Shown here: one piece after another, positions 11,415 through 20,953 of the stretch
How the letters are laid out: every line of letters starts with the position of its first letter
Position numbering within the stretch: the stretch's first letter is position 1
Assembly: GCA_946803715.1 (NCBI GenBank)
Contig: CAMPET010000359.1
Location: 6,826 to 32,377 of the forward strand
DNA from: Beroe ovata
Lineage: Eukaryota > Ctenophora > Nuda > Beroida > Beroidae
Length of the DNA: 25,552 bases
Direction: 5' to 3'
Program-made: the position numbers and the translations under genes
The notes under the pieces: generated by a model
What the model saw: only the letters and a program-made list of their open reading frames with translations
Databases searched by the model: none
Told to the model about the DNA's origin: nothing

Positions 11415-11446
<32 letters not shown>

Positions 11447-11451
11447 ACAAC
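11378..11451. repeat. (CA)n-rich microsatellite
   Basis: Interrupted CA dinucleotides with CAAA and CATA variants. Confidence 0.9.
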
Positions 11452-11865
11452 ACTTGTGCTCGGTAGAAGAGAAGATTGACTAATGATACGTGCTGCTAAA
11501 TATAAATGACATGGCCTCTATAACACACATAACGCGGACTAGTCGTTTAGTTGGCTGCATACACCACATAATTATGATGATCAAAACGCAAGGGAAACCC
11601 AAAAGAGGGATAGGAAGTATCCCAGAGGAGATCAGATCCTTTAGAAATGGGTAAACGAAAGATAAATCCTTGAAACATACGGAAAAGAAGGAAATGGATA
11701 GGTTTGCAAAAATAACAATATGGAAACACTGGGATAGAACAACTTTATTCGTGAGCGCTCGCAAACGAACACCACTGCTAAGCAATATGTGTGTGCTACT
11801 ACCTCAAGCATTGACAACATGATGTATGCAAAGCAAGAAGCAGTCACCTTAGCTAAATACTACCC

Positions 11866-11888
11866 CTCTCTCTCTCTCTCTCTCTCTC
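11866..11888. repeat. (CT)n microsatellite
   Basis: A pure CT run of about 23 bases. Confidence 0.95.
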
Positions 11889-12258
11889 GCCCTATCGAGT
11901 AATAATCCCCTAAAGTGGTTCTCGGAGGGAAAGGGAGGGAGAGTTCTATACATTCTTGCACATATGATAAAGAACAAACATGTACTGAGTACAGATATCA
12001 GCCGTGCAGAGCTTATTAATCGGAACTATCGGTACAATTTCGCACAAGCATACACACACATGCAGAGTTCTAATTTTGTAGTAATTATTGGTGCTAAGGG
12101 TTAAACTAATTAGTAGTGCATATTGCGCGCAATCTGATATGAAAGAAGAAATACAAGTGTCCTAGTAGCAGACCAATTTGCCCACTGTAGTTTCAGCAGT
12201 GTTCACTGTTCAGTGGAGGATTCCAAACCGATAGCAAAAATAGTAAACTGCAAGATTA

Positions 12259-12280
12259 ACCAGTAACCATGGTAACTGGT
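12259..12280. promoter_or_regulatory. Perfect X-box in a 22-bp near-palindrome
   Basis: The core 12263–12276 is GTAACCATGGTAAC, an exact match to GTNRCC-AT-RGYAAC. It is embedded in a 22-bp inverted repeat broken at a single base pair. RFX dimers bind such sites. The nearest candidate exons are the minus-strand ones at 12605–12899; whether it controls anything is unknown. Confidence 0.5.
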
Positions 12281-12604
12281 CATGCGACTAGTGGGAATGT
12301 ACAGAGCTATACTATAATAACCAACATCTATAATACTGATCATTATAGAAAGAGAGAGACACACAAACCTATGAAAAAACAATAGAAAATGTATACCTAA
12401 AGCTTAACAAATAACTAGGTGCATAAATATGCAAAGTGGAATGATGCTCGTAACCACACACACATACAACGCACAATAACGCATGGAAACAACAAACACA
12501 CGCAAACACACAAAGCGATGTTCAAATTTGTGTATTATAGCGGGACCTCACGGCATTAGTAGACTGCTAATAATAGAGGATGTTTAGTGAAATAAGCCTA
12601 AGAG

Positions 12605-12899
12605 TTAACAGCGAATAGGTGTATTTTCTATCATTTTACAGTTTGACATATCATAGGAAGATGTGTGGGAATGCAGAGAACACACTGTCAAACATCACAG
12701 ATCAGCCTGTAGTCATTGGTGCTATCCAGCTCAGGCTATACTGAGAACAACATACGAAAAATTGCCTGTGTGTGACGCATTGTATGTGTATCGCTGAAAT
12801 GGTTCTCATACGTATCGGATGAAGCACACAAACACGCACGCATATCAAACTTACCCAGTGACGGTTCACTCTTCCCATCATTCTGCTGCCGATCCTCGT
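12605..12899 (-). CDS. Candidate alternative terminal exons of the coiled-coil gene
   Basis: Two exons can be drawn. The first is 12855–12899 (acceptor CGATAG, strong donor GTAAGT), reading EDRQQNDGKSEPSL. The second is 12605–12684 (acceptor TTGACAG), reading 25 codons to TAA and ending ENTPIRC. Both joins keep phase 1. The first exon also accepts phase 1 from the coiled-coil exon ending at 13487, so it could replace that gene's normal last exon. Only about 390 bp separate it from the usual stop and there is no start codon in between, which argues against a separate gene. The second exon is the weaker of the two. Confidence 0.35.
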
Positions 12900-13285
12900 C
12901 TATCGAGTTTTGAGAAAACAATATACATATAGGTACTCCATTCCTATGTCGCAAATACCCATTCCTATCAAGTATGAGATTTATGATTTTATTCAAAACG
13001 GTTTAATGATAAACATTTTCAGATAAACCTAATCGATTACCTATTACCTAGATGTTGGGCTTCATTTGGTAAAAAGTGTTTAAATATACACGGGTAAAAT
13101 GTTACATTTATACATTTGAGAAATCTCTAAAAACTGCTATTGCGCATTCTTGAAATGATGAGAGACTAGCAATCAATGATATGTCGGTATACCAGCGAAC
13201 TTAGAATCTGAAAGTTATCTCTTTTCAAAAATCTAATCTTTATATTAACAGTGTACGAACTTCTAGTCTGTTTTCTTCCTCTGCT

Positions 13286-16200
13286 TTAATTCTCGTATTT
13301 TGACAATTTCTCCTGGAGTTTGCCGACTTCCTCCATTAACGTGGACACTTGATTGCTCAGCTCAATAACAAGTCTCGAGTCTCCCGCCTTTGGTGTTTCT
13401 GAGATGATGAAATTAAGTTTCATTATCCAAAACTTGATTGTCAAAGTCTAAGTTTTCGATATTTGAATTTGCCCACCGCTGCATACCCTGATTGCTGAGT
13501 TGATCTCGAAGCTCGAATATGTCCAGATTAAGTGTTGCGATCTCCTCAGCATGAGACAAGTTTAACTTCTGAACTTTAGCTTTGTGGACTGCCTCCTGAC
13601 ATATTACATCATTGTTACAGTGTCGTTGGGTAATTATGTGACGTCATTATGATGGAAAATATGCGCGCGGCGTAAAATACAAATGTTGACAATTCAACTT
13701 TACATGATGCTGAAAAGTTTCTATAACAACGCACGTGCGAATTTGCGCGCTAGTGCGTAGAAATGATCAAAATTGGCGCTCTTATTTCTGACACGATGCC
13801 TTTCATATCAGTGCGATGTAACAATGACGATAGACTCCTGTTCAATCCTCAGTCTAGAATCGCAAATCTTCTCTCTGCCGTCAAGGACCGATTCAAGATA
13901 AACGATATTGACATCCCAAATCTGGATCTGTGTGACGAACATGGCCTAGCTAAAGATTTGCCGCTGTTCATGCAGCGACTAGCATCAGACTTCATCACTC
14001 CGGGAACTTATGTGGTTGTTGAGAGGAGAAAAGTGGAAGCGACCGAAAAATCTCCGGCAGATCAATCGACAGAGGAATTTGGAAATGAAGCAAAACGCCC
14101 CACTACCATAGCGTACACTTCGCTCCTGCATAATGCAGACAAACTGATCCCAGGCTTCATTCCACGTAATGCCGTGCAGAAAAACATGCTCCCCAAGGAT
14201 CTGAAGAAGAACAAGAGGACAAAAGAAGCTCCCGAGAGGGGCTTGGGAACGGCAAATTCAAACATGAGGTCAGTGAGCTCACTTAGGACGAGCAAAACTC
14301 CGAAACCGGTCCGCAACAACAAACGCTAAAATGCCGGGATTACAGCTCGCGCTCTCTTCCTCCCGTTACGTACCGATTTCTCGAGAGATATCTTGAGATT
14401 TCTCACTTCTGATTGCAGTTGCTGATAATCCTAAAGATTGTGCCAGTTAAAACCGTGAAATACGACCGATTTATCATTGTTAACTTCATTACTTAATTCA
14501 TCAGATATTTTCACAACATGAGAATAATGCGACGTGTTTCATTGCAAAACTTCATATCGAGCTCCCATGCTGTAATATCACATACTAACAAGCATCATAA
14601 CTTCATTATCAATGTAGTACATTTATGTAGTACATTAAAGAGCTATATTATCTCGATTGCAGGACATCATTATAGTAACCTGCATTGACACGGGTGGAGT
14701 TACTGGACGGGCTGGCTGAGGCTCCTCATATCCCAATTTCATCAGCTCCTTCTTAAGTCGGGTTATTTGATCATCTGTAGGGAGGTCTCTGCTGATGTTA
14801 ATCTGAAACACAAAGTACATATTATACCAGTCAATTAGCATAATGCAACTTGCATGGTTGGTTATTTTACCGGGGTAGATTACATCAGGGATAAGATTTC
14901 AATTTTCAAATGTAATCGAATTTTACCCGATTACTGATGTAATCTTTGAGCATATCTTTCTGTGCATCCAGCTCTTTATCTTTCTGCGAAAGTTGCTCCT
15001 TTAGGTCATAAAGCTCTGCTTCCAGATCAACTGCATTACTGAAATTATGCAATGTAAAATGGGGGTAGTAACTCTAAATCTAGTGATTTAATGATTGGGA
15101 GATGGCCAATTTGGTAGTAATGCCAAAAATTGCCTTTCTTAAAGTGAAGAGCTAAGAATGTGAAAAGCAGTTTCAATTCCAAAGCACAACTAGCATTGAT
15201 CAATATGTCAGCAGTGGTTTAGCACTTATGATGAATTGGAAATTTTGGGGTGAGATGGGTTTGCACTGATGACTGCTGCTTACAGAGAAAGCTACTTTGC
15301 CATAATTTTGATTAAATTCGTGATAAAAATCTGAAACTGTTGTTAGAAGAGGTCAAGTACTAGTAATCAAGTCAATAGTTGTGGCACACAGCCGGGGGAT
15401 GACATGAATGAACTTGGTGTCTAAAATATTCACTCTCTCGAATCTATCAATAGAATCAGTCACAAACTGATTCACCTCTGTGAATCTCTATAGTCAGTAC
15501 ACACAAAATAATAGATCAAATAGTCACAATAAATAAATCAAGTTTCACTTATATGAGTTTGAAACACTCAAATCAAACTCGTCTTAAATGATTCTTTCTA
15601 TGATGAAGTGAGTCTGTCTGTCACTTACCCACCAGTGATACTGGTTGTCACACTTCAATTGGTAGATACCGAATAGTAACTCTTGTGTTTCATAATAACA
15701 CTAACACTGACTAGGAAACAACCGGGACTCCCAGGAAGAGGACGAATGACTGATAAGCAGTAACTACTTGCCATAGGGACCAAGGTAGTCAATCTTCGGA
15801 GGGGCGCCCCCGACTCAATTGACCTCGCAAGAGGTTATCATCTGCTGCTCAGGCAAGGAGACTCTATCGTCACTATAGAAGTGCAAGCAGATGGGTCTCA
15901 GTAGAACACTCCATGCGGAGTGTTGCCCTCCTCTCGGGGGAGGGTCAGTAGACATTGCACCAAAAAAACAAAAAAAAACTGACTAGTCTAGTCACAACAC
16001 TCAGTAGTGGTTATTCTCTCACGAATAGTAATCCACTGAGTAATGAGTATATGATATGTGCCCTATCTGATGTTTCCGTTGAATATGCTATGATCAACAT
16101 CATAGAATATTGCATTAGACCTATGCACCTATAGCAGAGCAATCTAAAGAAGTTTGAACTCAGGGGACCGATGTAGCAGTAAGCAGTGTGGAGCATTCAG

Positions 16201-16623
16201 CCATTGGTGTTATTGATCAAAAAAGGATTCAAGAAAAACATTGAACAATTGAATGTTTCAAAGTTCAAAACAATGAATTATCATCCCTCCAATTTTGAAG
16301 AGATCAAGAGATGTCATAATGCATGCAGGTGGATGAATGTTAAGAGTCAAGAGGTGTGATCATAAATCGAATCTTACACAGTATACACACCCCACAGGTC
16401 TACTGACAGTTTATAATTCAGACAAGCTAAAGCTCCATCTTCAAGATCACCATGTATTGATAACCTGTCAATTTACATATGATTTTTGAGGCTGACAGAT
16501 CACAAACCTAGGTGTTTTCTTGTTGCTTGACAGCAGGTCAGGTTTGATGTTAATATTTGTCACCGAAGATCTCCTCTTCAAGAACTCCCCCATTGATTTC
16601 ATCTTAATGTTCAAAGTGTTCAT
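13286..16623 (-). CDS. Coiled-coil protein, 209 aa, 6 exons
   Basis: Exons in transcript order are 16508–16623, 14927–15038, 14680–14802, 14374–14430, 13487–13595 and 13286–13398, with GT–AG borders and matching phases (2, 0, 0, 0, 1). They total 630 nt with a TAA stop. The start is the ATG at 16623, with an in-frame TGA just upstream; Met8 and Met11 are alternatives. The N-terminus is basic, with KRRSSV at residues 16–21, a classic basophilic (PKA-type) phosphosite at Ser20. From about residue 39 to the end the chain is heptad-rich and charged (DLEAELYDLKEQLSQKDKEL, LQSEVRNLKISLEKS, MEEVGKLQEKLSKYEN). A Pro-rich break lies near residues 104–115 (PQPARPVTPP). No membrane segment is seen. The family is not recognised; a cytoskeletal, centrosomal or scaffold role would be typical, by inference only. 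Intron 4 (13596–14373) houses an opposite-strand gene. Confidence 0.75.
13639..13646. promoter_or_regulatory. CRE palindrome TGACGTCA
   Basis: A perfect CREB/ATF site lies about 157 bp upstream of the CXorf65-like start codon, in a GC-rich stretch that also carries GCGCGCGGCG and CACGTG (near 13732). It is a plausible promoter element for that intronless gene. Confidence 0.45.
13796..14329 (+). CDS. CXorf65-like protein, single exon, nested in an intron
   Basis: One uninterrupted frame of 177 codons ends in TAA. I choose ATG 13796 (MPFISVRCNNDDRLLF) because this resembles the start of the vertebrate CXorf65 family; an in-frame ATG at 13763 would add 11 residues. The first ~85 residues look like a small folded domain. 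They include an LDLCDEHG segment comparable to the conserved DLCDE motif of that family, then a TYVVVERRK strand. The remaining ~90 residues are Lys/Arg/Ser-rich and probably disordered, ending KTPKPVRNNKR. The family's function is not established; I rely on remembered similarity, so the assignment is moderate. The whole gene lies inside intron 4 of the minus-strand coiled-coil gene, 45 bp from its nearest exon. An ATTAAA at 14634–14639 may be its poly(A) signal. Confidence 0.68.
   Translation: MPFISVRCNNDDRLLFNPQSRIANLLSAVKDRFKINDIDIPNLDLCDEHGLAKDLPLFMQRLASDFITPGTYVVVERRKVEATEKSPADQSTEEFGNEAKRPTTIAYTSLLHNADKLIPGFIPRNAVQKNMLPKDLKKNKRTKEAPERGLGTANSNMRSVSSLRTSKTPKPVRNNKR
15039..16507. other. 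Large first intron of the coiled-coil gene
   Basis: About 1.47 kb lie between coding exons 1 and 2. No further exon was recognised. It contains a GC-rich structured block at about 15700–15977. Confidence 0.5.
15700..15977. repeat. Possible SINE-like or structured insert with A-rich tail
   Basis: A GC-richer block stands out from AT-rich intron sequence. It contains short hairpins (ACTCCATGCGGAGT; CCCTCCTCTCGGGGGAGGG) and ends in an A-rich tail at about 15962–15979. I cannot find good pol III A and B boxes or target-site duplications, and there is only one copy here. The element type is uncertain. Confidence 0.3.
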
Positions 16624-17093
16624 GGGAAGTCATCTTATTCTAGAATCTCCATACCTGAATAGTGCAATCAGCACTTTTTTCTTGCAGATATTCTGGCCGT
16701 TTAAAATAAACCATTTTACAGAATAATAGAGAATGGCATTTTTGATCAATATACCCATCGTTTGAATATACTGCACTGTTGTCTCCTTAGTGAAGAATAA
16801 TAAGAAAGCACATCAGAAGTGAAGATGTGGGAAACGGAGATTGTACTAGGAACAGAAAATGGAGACCATCTATGACAAAAAGATTCAGACTTCTTTTGGG
16901 TATCATATACATCTATAATAACATGAATTATATCTTGCCGATGCTAGATTTTGCTCAAAACAGTGGACAAATTTCGCAATAATCAATGATAATTCTAACC
17001 AACAATTCACAAAAAAAAATCTATTTCACAAAAAATGTTTCTAAAATAGATCAAGACTCTTTTGAAACATCCATCTGCAAGACCGCTATAAAG
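16624..17093. other. 5' flank of the coiled-coil gene
   Basis: AT-rich sequence with no clear gene. It probably holds 5' UTR and promoter. On the minus strand a small open piece bounded by AG and GTATGG at about 16657–16683 could be a non-coding 5' exon. Confidence 0.4.
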
Positions 17094-17136
17094 TTGTAGG
17101 ATTTCACCCTACCCTTGCTGGCGGGTTGAAAATCGG
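17094..17136 (+). mobile_element. MITE-like element, copy A (partial left end)
   Basis: It starts with the terminal repeat TTGTAGGATTTCACCCTACC and diverges after about 43 bases, lacking the opposite terminus. Confidence 0.6.
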
Positions 17137-17316
17137 TATGTACTATGTATGGTTCTTGCGCGCGGCGCCAGCGCCACTATATCGTTCCCGTGCTGCGTGA
17201 CCCAAATACTTCGCGCGCGCTGCGCGTCTCCGTGGTCTCCTTTCTACGACTTTTCACTTTTCAGTTCACTGAGTAGAACAGGGGCGCGGCGCGCAACGTG
17301 TGCACACACTATATTG

Positions 17317-17413
17317 TTGTAGGATTTCACCCTACCCTTGCTAGCGGGATTTTGTCCCTAGCAAGGGGCGGATTGAAAATCGCGCGCACCGACGGTAGGG
17401 TAAAATCCTACAA
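17317..17413 (+). mobile_element. MITE-like element, copy B (97 bp, complete)
   Basis: Terminal inverted repeats of 20 bp match at 19 positions (TTGTAGGATTTCACCCTACC against the complement of the right end). Inside is a second palindrome, CTTGCTAG…CTAGCAAG. There is no coding capacity, as in non-autonomous DNA elements; the parent transposase is not in this window. A clear target duplication is not visible. Confidence 0.7.
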
Positions 17414-17466
17414 ACTATATTGTCGATCGATGATAGACCCTGTCGAGAATTTTGTCGCGCGCGCGC

Positions 17467-17508
17467 AACTTATTCTCAGACGCAAGCCGCTTCGCGGCTC
17501 GCATCAGC
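17467..17508. repeat. 42-bp block repeated at 18540–18580
   Basis: The sequence containing ACGCAAGCCGCTTCGCGGCT occurs here and again at 18540–18580, nearly unchanged. The centre AGCCGCTTCGCGGCT can form a short GC hairpin. Confidence 0.85.
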
Positions 17509-17653
17509 AACTTCCTGTTCCCGCGCTGCGTGACCCAGATACTCCGCGCGCGCGGCGCGTCTCCGTGGATCGGTCTCCTTTCTACGACTTTTCAGTTCAC
17601 TGAGTAGAACACTGAACAGGGGCGCGCAACGTGTGCACACAATTTCCGTCTAG

Positions 17654-17758
17654 TTGTAGGATTTTACCCTACCGTCGGTGCGCGCGATTTTCAATCCGCC
17701 CCTTGCCAGGGATAAAATCCCTTAATCCCGCCAGCAAGGGTAGGGTGAAATCCTACAA
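17654..17758 (-). mobile_element. MITE-like element, copy C (105 bp, complete)
   Basis: This is the same element as copy B in inverted orientation, with both termini present and the internal CCTTGCC…GCAAGG palindrome. It has a small insertion near 17717–17726. Confidence 0.7.
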
Positions 17759-18095
17759 CGGTCTAGCATCGCCAGACAAACACTATATAATTATAAATTA
17801 TAAAAGTGAATATGTATAAAAAAGTGGCAGTGCCCATGCACCATGTACCGGTACGCGAAACCGTACCCGTGTGCCTACAGCCTAGGCGTATCGTTGTCAG
17901 ATTTTATCTTTATAGTGATTATCTGAACTCTGTTTCTTGTTTCTGATCCCGCGGCGCGCCTTCATCGAAGACCGACGCGATAATAATAATACTAATAGCT
18001 CATAGTCATACTCATCGGCATCCTAAGACCGAGATTATTAGTATTACGATTAGATTAAATTGTTAGTGACTATCGTAGACAGGCAAGCGCGCTGC

Positions 18096-18115
18096 TAGTA
18101 GTAGTAGTAGTAGTA
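18096..18115. repeat. (TAG)n microsatellite
   Basis: About six TAG units. The counterpart in the second unit is at about 18959–18984, longer and interrupted. Confidence 0.85.
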
Positions 18116-18503
18116 CGCTCGTGTCAGAGGGCCATGCATCGCCAGGCAAATTTCGTTAATCCGTTGAGACGTGGGGGTGAAAATGAAAATGAAATGTGAA
18201 ACTTGGATGCAGGTCGATGGAACTTGAAAATGAATGTCATTTGTAATGGTATCGCGTATAAATACTGTAACTGCAAATCTCAAACTCAAAGTGTAATTTG
18301 AGAAATGCACCACCGTTACCGTTATCACATGGCCGCCGTATGATAACGCTGGGAGAGTGACTGTGTTTTGCATTGCACTTCCAGTTTCCACAGTGTTTTC
18401 ACTGGCCCGCTTTCCGTTACGAATCTGACTTGTTAGTTTTAAGTTTCTTGTTTTACCTTGATCACTCTTCNCGCAAGAAACAGTGGACAGATAACATCCG
18501 GCA

Positions 18504-18541
18504 AAAATCGCTCGCACCGACGGTAGGGTAAAATCCTACAA
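18504..18541 (+). mobile_element. MITE-like element, copy D (partial right end)
   Basis: Only the right part is present: AATCG, CACCGACGGTAGGGT and the terminus TCCTACAA. It lies just right of the N at 18471. Confidence 0.6.
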
Positions 18542-18588
18542 CTTATTCTCAGACGCAAGCCGCTTCGCGGCTCGCATCAGCGGTTTAG

Positions 18589-18688
18589 TTGTAGGATTTT
18601 ACCCTACCGTCGGTGCGCGCGATTTTCAATCCGCCCCCTTGCCAGGGATGAAATCCCGCCAGCAAGGGTATAGGGTGAAATCTTACAA
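18589..18688 (-). mobile_element. MITE-like element, copy E (100 bp, complete)
   Basis: It has the same orientation as copy C, with both termini. The right end carries one substitution (TCTTACAA) and a two-base insertion in the CCCTACCC part. It is part of the second copy of the larger duplication. Confidence 0.68.
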
Positions 18689-19497
18689 CGGTCTAGCATT
18701 ATAAAAGTGAATATGTATAATAAAAGTGGCAGTGCCCATGCACCATGTACGCGAAACCGTACCCGTGTGCCTACAGCCTAGGCCTATCGTTGTCTGATTT
18801 TATCTTTATAGTGATTATCTGTTGTCAGATTTTATCTGACCTCAGTTTCTAATAATAAATATAATACTAATAGCTCATACTCATCCTAAGACCGAGATTA
18901 TTACGAATACGATTAGATTAAATTGTAAGTGACTATCGTAGACAGGCAAGCGCGCTGCTAGTAGTAGTAGTACTAGTAGTAGTACGCTCGTGTCAGAGGG
19001 CCATGCATCGCCAGGCAAATTTCGTAAATCCGTTGAGACGTGGGGGTGAAAATGAAAATGAAATGTGAAACTTGGATGCAGGTCGATTGAACTTGAAAAT
19101 GAATGTCATTTGTAATGGTATCGCGTAACTGCAAATCTCAAACCCAAAGTGTAATTTGAGAAATGCACCACCGCTACCGTTATCACATGGCCGCCGTATG
19201 ATAACGCTGGGAGTGTGACTGTGTTTTACATTCATGCACTTCCAGTTTCCACAGTGTTTTCACTGGCCCGCTTTCCGTTACGAATCTGACTTGTGAGTTT
19301 TAAGTTTCTTGTTTTACCTTGATCACTCTTCGTCAAAATATGAATAGCTCCACAATGGGCGTTGTCAGAATGGTTTCGGTATGGTTACTGTTATATATAT
19401 ACACACACACACACAGTCACACACACACACTCAGTGCACAGACTGAGACATACACACTCACTTACCCTATCACCGCACCCTGCAGTAGTTGCAGCGC
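18689..19497. other. 5' flank of the tetraspanin gene
   Basis: Mostly the second duplication unit, then unique sequence from 19331 and a CA tract at about 19401–19440. A 5' UTR intron is possible because TTGCAG stands immediately before CGCATG at the tetraspanin start. Confidence 0.5.
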
Positions 19498-20914
19498 ATG
19501 GGTTTCCAGGAAGTGATAGCTGGTGCTATCCGGGTCATCCTATTCGGACTCAACTTCACCACTCTCCTGGCCGGTGGAGTACTCCTCGGAACTGGGGCTT
19601 ATGTCAAGATCGCTATGAAGGAGTTTCTCAATAGTGTACAGGATGCACAGGCTGTTGAAACAGTCGCGTGAGTACTTCTCTAAACACTAACAAGAGTATT
19701 TATCTGTGCGTTCAAAGACCGTATTTTCACTATTCAGACCGTATTTTCTAACAGTAAAACCAAAACTAGAAGTTACACAGGTATAAAAGCCAGTCAATCG
19801 TGAAACTTTCACTGAAAGGATTCCGATAGTTTTTCTGAATGTTTCAGAAAGACTATAAGAATCCTTTTACCGGAAACATTTCATTGTGTTTCAGATATAT
19901 GGTGATAGGACTGGGCTGTCTGGTCGTGGTGTTGTCACTGGTTGGGTGCCTGGGGGCTTGTCTACAGAATCAGCACCTTCTCGGCTGCTACTTTGTGCTC
20001 ATGCTTCTTCTGTTGCTGTTCGAGATTTCCATAGGTATAAACTCAGTGTGTGTATGCGTATTCTTCGTGATTTTGTACAGTCAATGTACAATGTAATTGT
20101 ACGATGTACAATTAATGTACAAAAAATGTACATTTTATAGTGTGATTACATTTACAGTTTACAATTTGGATTACATGGTAATAGTATAACTATTAGTAAT
20201 AGTAACCGCAATAATCGTCACCCAGGGATTCTATTTGGAGTAAAGAAGGGTACGCTCGAGAAACAGATAGATGTCTACGTGAAAGAGACAATAGAAAACG
20301 TATGATCACAGATTTGTCGTCAATTCGACACTGACGGCATCTCTTGCGATCTTACCATGTGACAAATCTTATCTTGTGTCACATCTTACCATGTGTCACA
20401 TCGTGCCACGAGACATAATATCTAGCCGGATGTTTATCAAAGATATAACCGTGTTCTCTGCCCCCGCGTAGGCCAACTCTACGAGTGCTGAGATGCAGGT
20501 GGTTAACGTTGTCCAGGAAATGTTATCGTGTTGCGGGCTTGACGGAGCCACCGATTACGAGAATAGGACCGACTACCCAGCCTTGCCACCTTCGTGTTGT
20601 GAAGGTACATTGACACCTCTGATAACATTAACAATGGATACTGGAAACTTAATACGACTAGATACTGACAGTCATCATGGCAACATGATAAGAACAATGA
20701 ACAACATGATGTGAACATGACATTCTGAAGCTAGATGAGCACCGATCTGTTGACAGGTGATCCAGCGGCATGCACAACAGCAAACGCATACAGTCGTGGG
20801 TGCAAACAAGAGATTGACAAGTTCATTGACTGTGAGTATACATTACTCATACTGCAACAGCTATCATAAGTACAACCTTCACTCGATGATCTTGTAGTAC
20901 ACACACACACACGC

Positions 20915-20953
<39 letters not shown>

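Larger units (their letters stand above)
11014..12604. other. Intergenic, repeats only
   Basis: No gene is supported. The stretch contains a CA tract at 11378–11451, a CT tract at 11866–11888, a palindromic X-box at 12263–12276 and short CA runs near 12450–12510. Minus-strand frames at 11480–11847 are hydrophobic and AT-driven, with no splice or start support. Confidence 0.5.
17184..17653. repeat. Local tandem duplication of a GC-rich ~135-bp block
   Basis: Blocks 17184–17316 and 17517–17653 share TTCCCG, GCTGCGTGACCCA, a TCTCCGTGG string, CTTTCTACGACTTTTCA, TTCACTGAGTAGAACA and GCGCAACGTGTGCACACA. Each is followed directly by a MITE-like copy (B and C). CpG content is high compared with the surroundings. 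Confidence 0.75.
17654..19330. repeat. ~0.75–0.8-kb near-duplicate on both sides of a gap
   Basis: Unit 1 (17654–18470) and unit 2 (18589–19330) share MITE copies C and E, AAAAGTGAATATGTATAA, GTGGCAGTGCCCATGCACCA, a TAG-repeat, and the stretch ending TTGATCACTCTTC. They differ by substitutions and short indels. Unit 1 ends exactly at the N at 18471, so this may be unmerged haplotypes rather than a true duplication. Confidence 0.85.

Noticed and set aside
11480-11847. Hydrophobic minus-strand frames of 60–101 codons
   Set aside because: They overlap each other in different frames, are driven by AT-rich composition, and have no splice or start support.
17298-17819. Plus-strand frames across the GC-rich duplicated blocks
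   Set aside because: They run through the MITE-like inverted repeats; the open frame reflects high GC, not coding.
18095-19235. Two similar minus-strand frames in the duplicated units
   Set aside because: The similarity is explained by the DNA duplication, and differences between copies include frame-breaking indels, so they are not under coding constraint.
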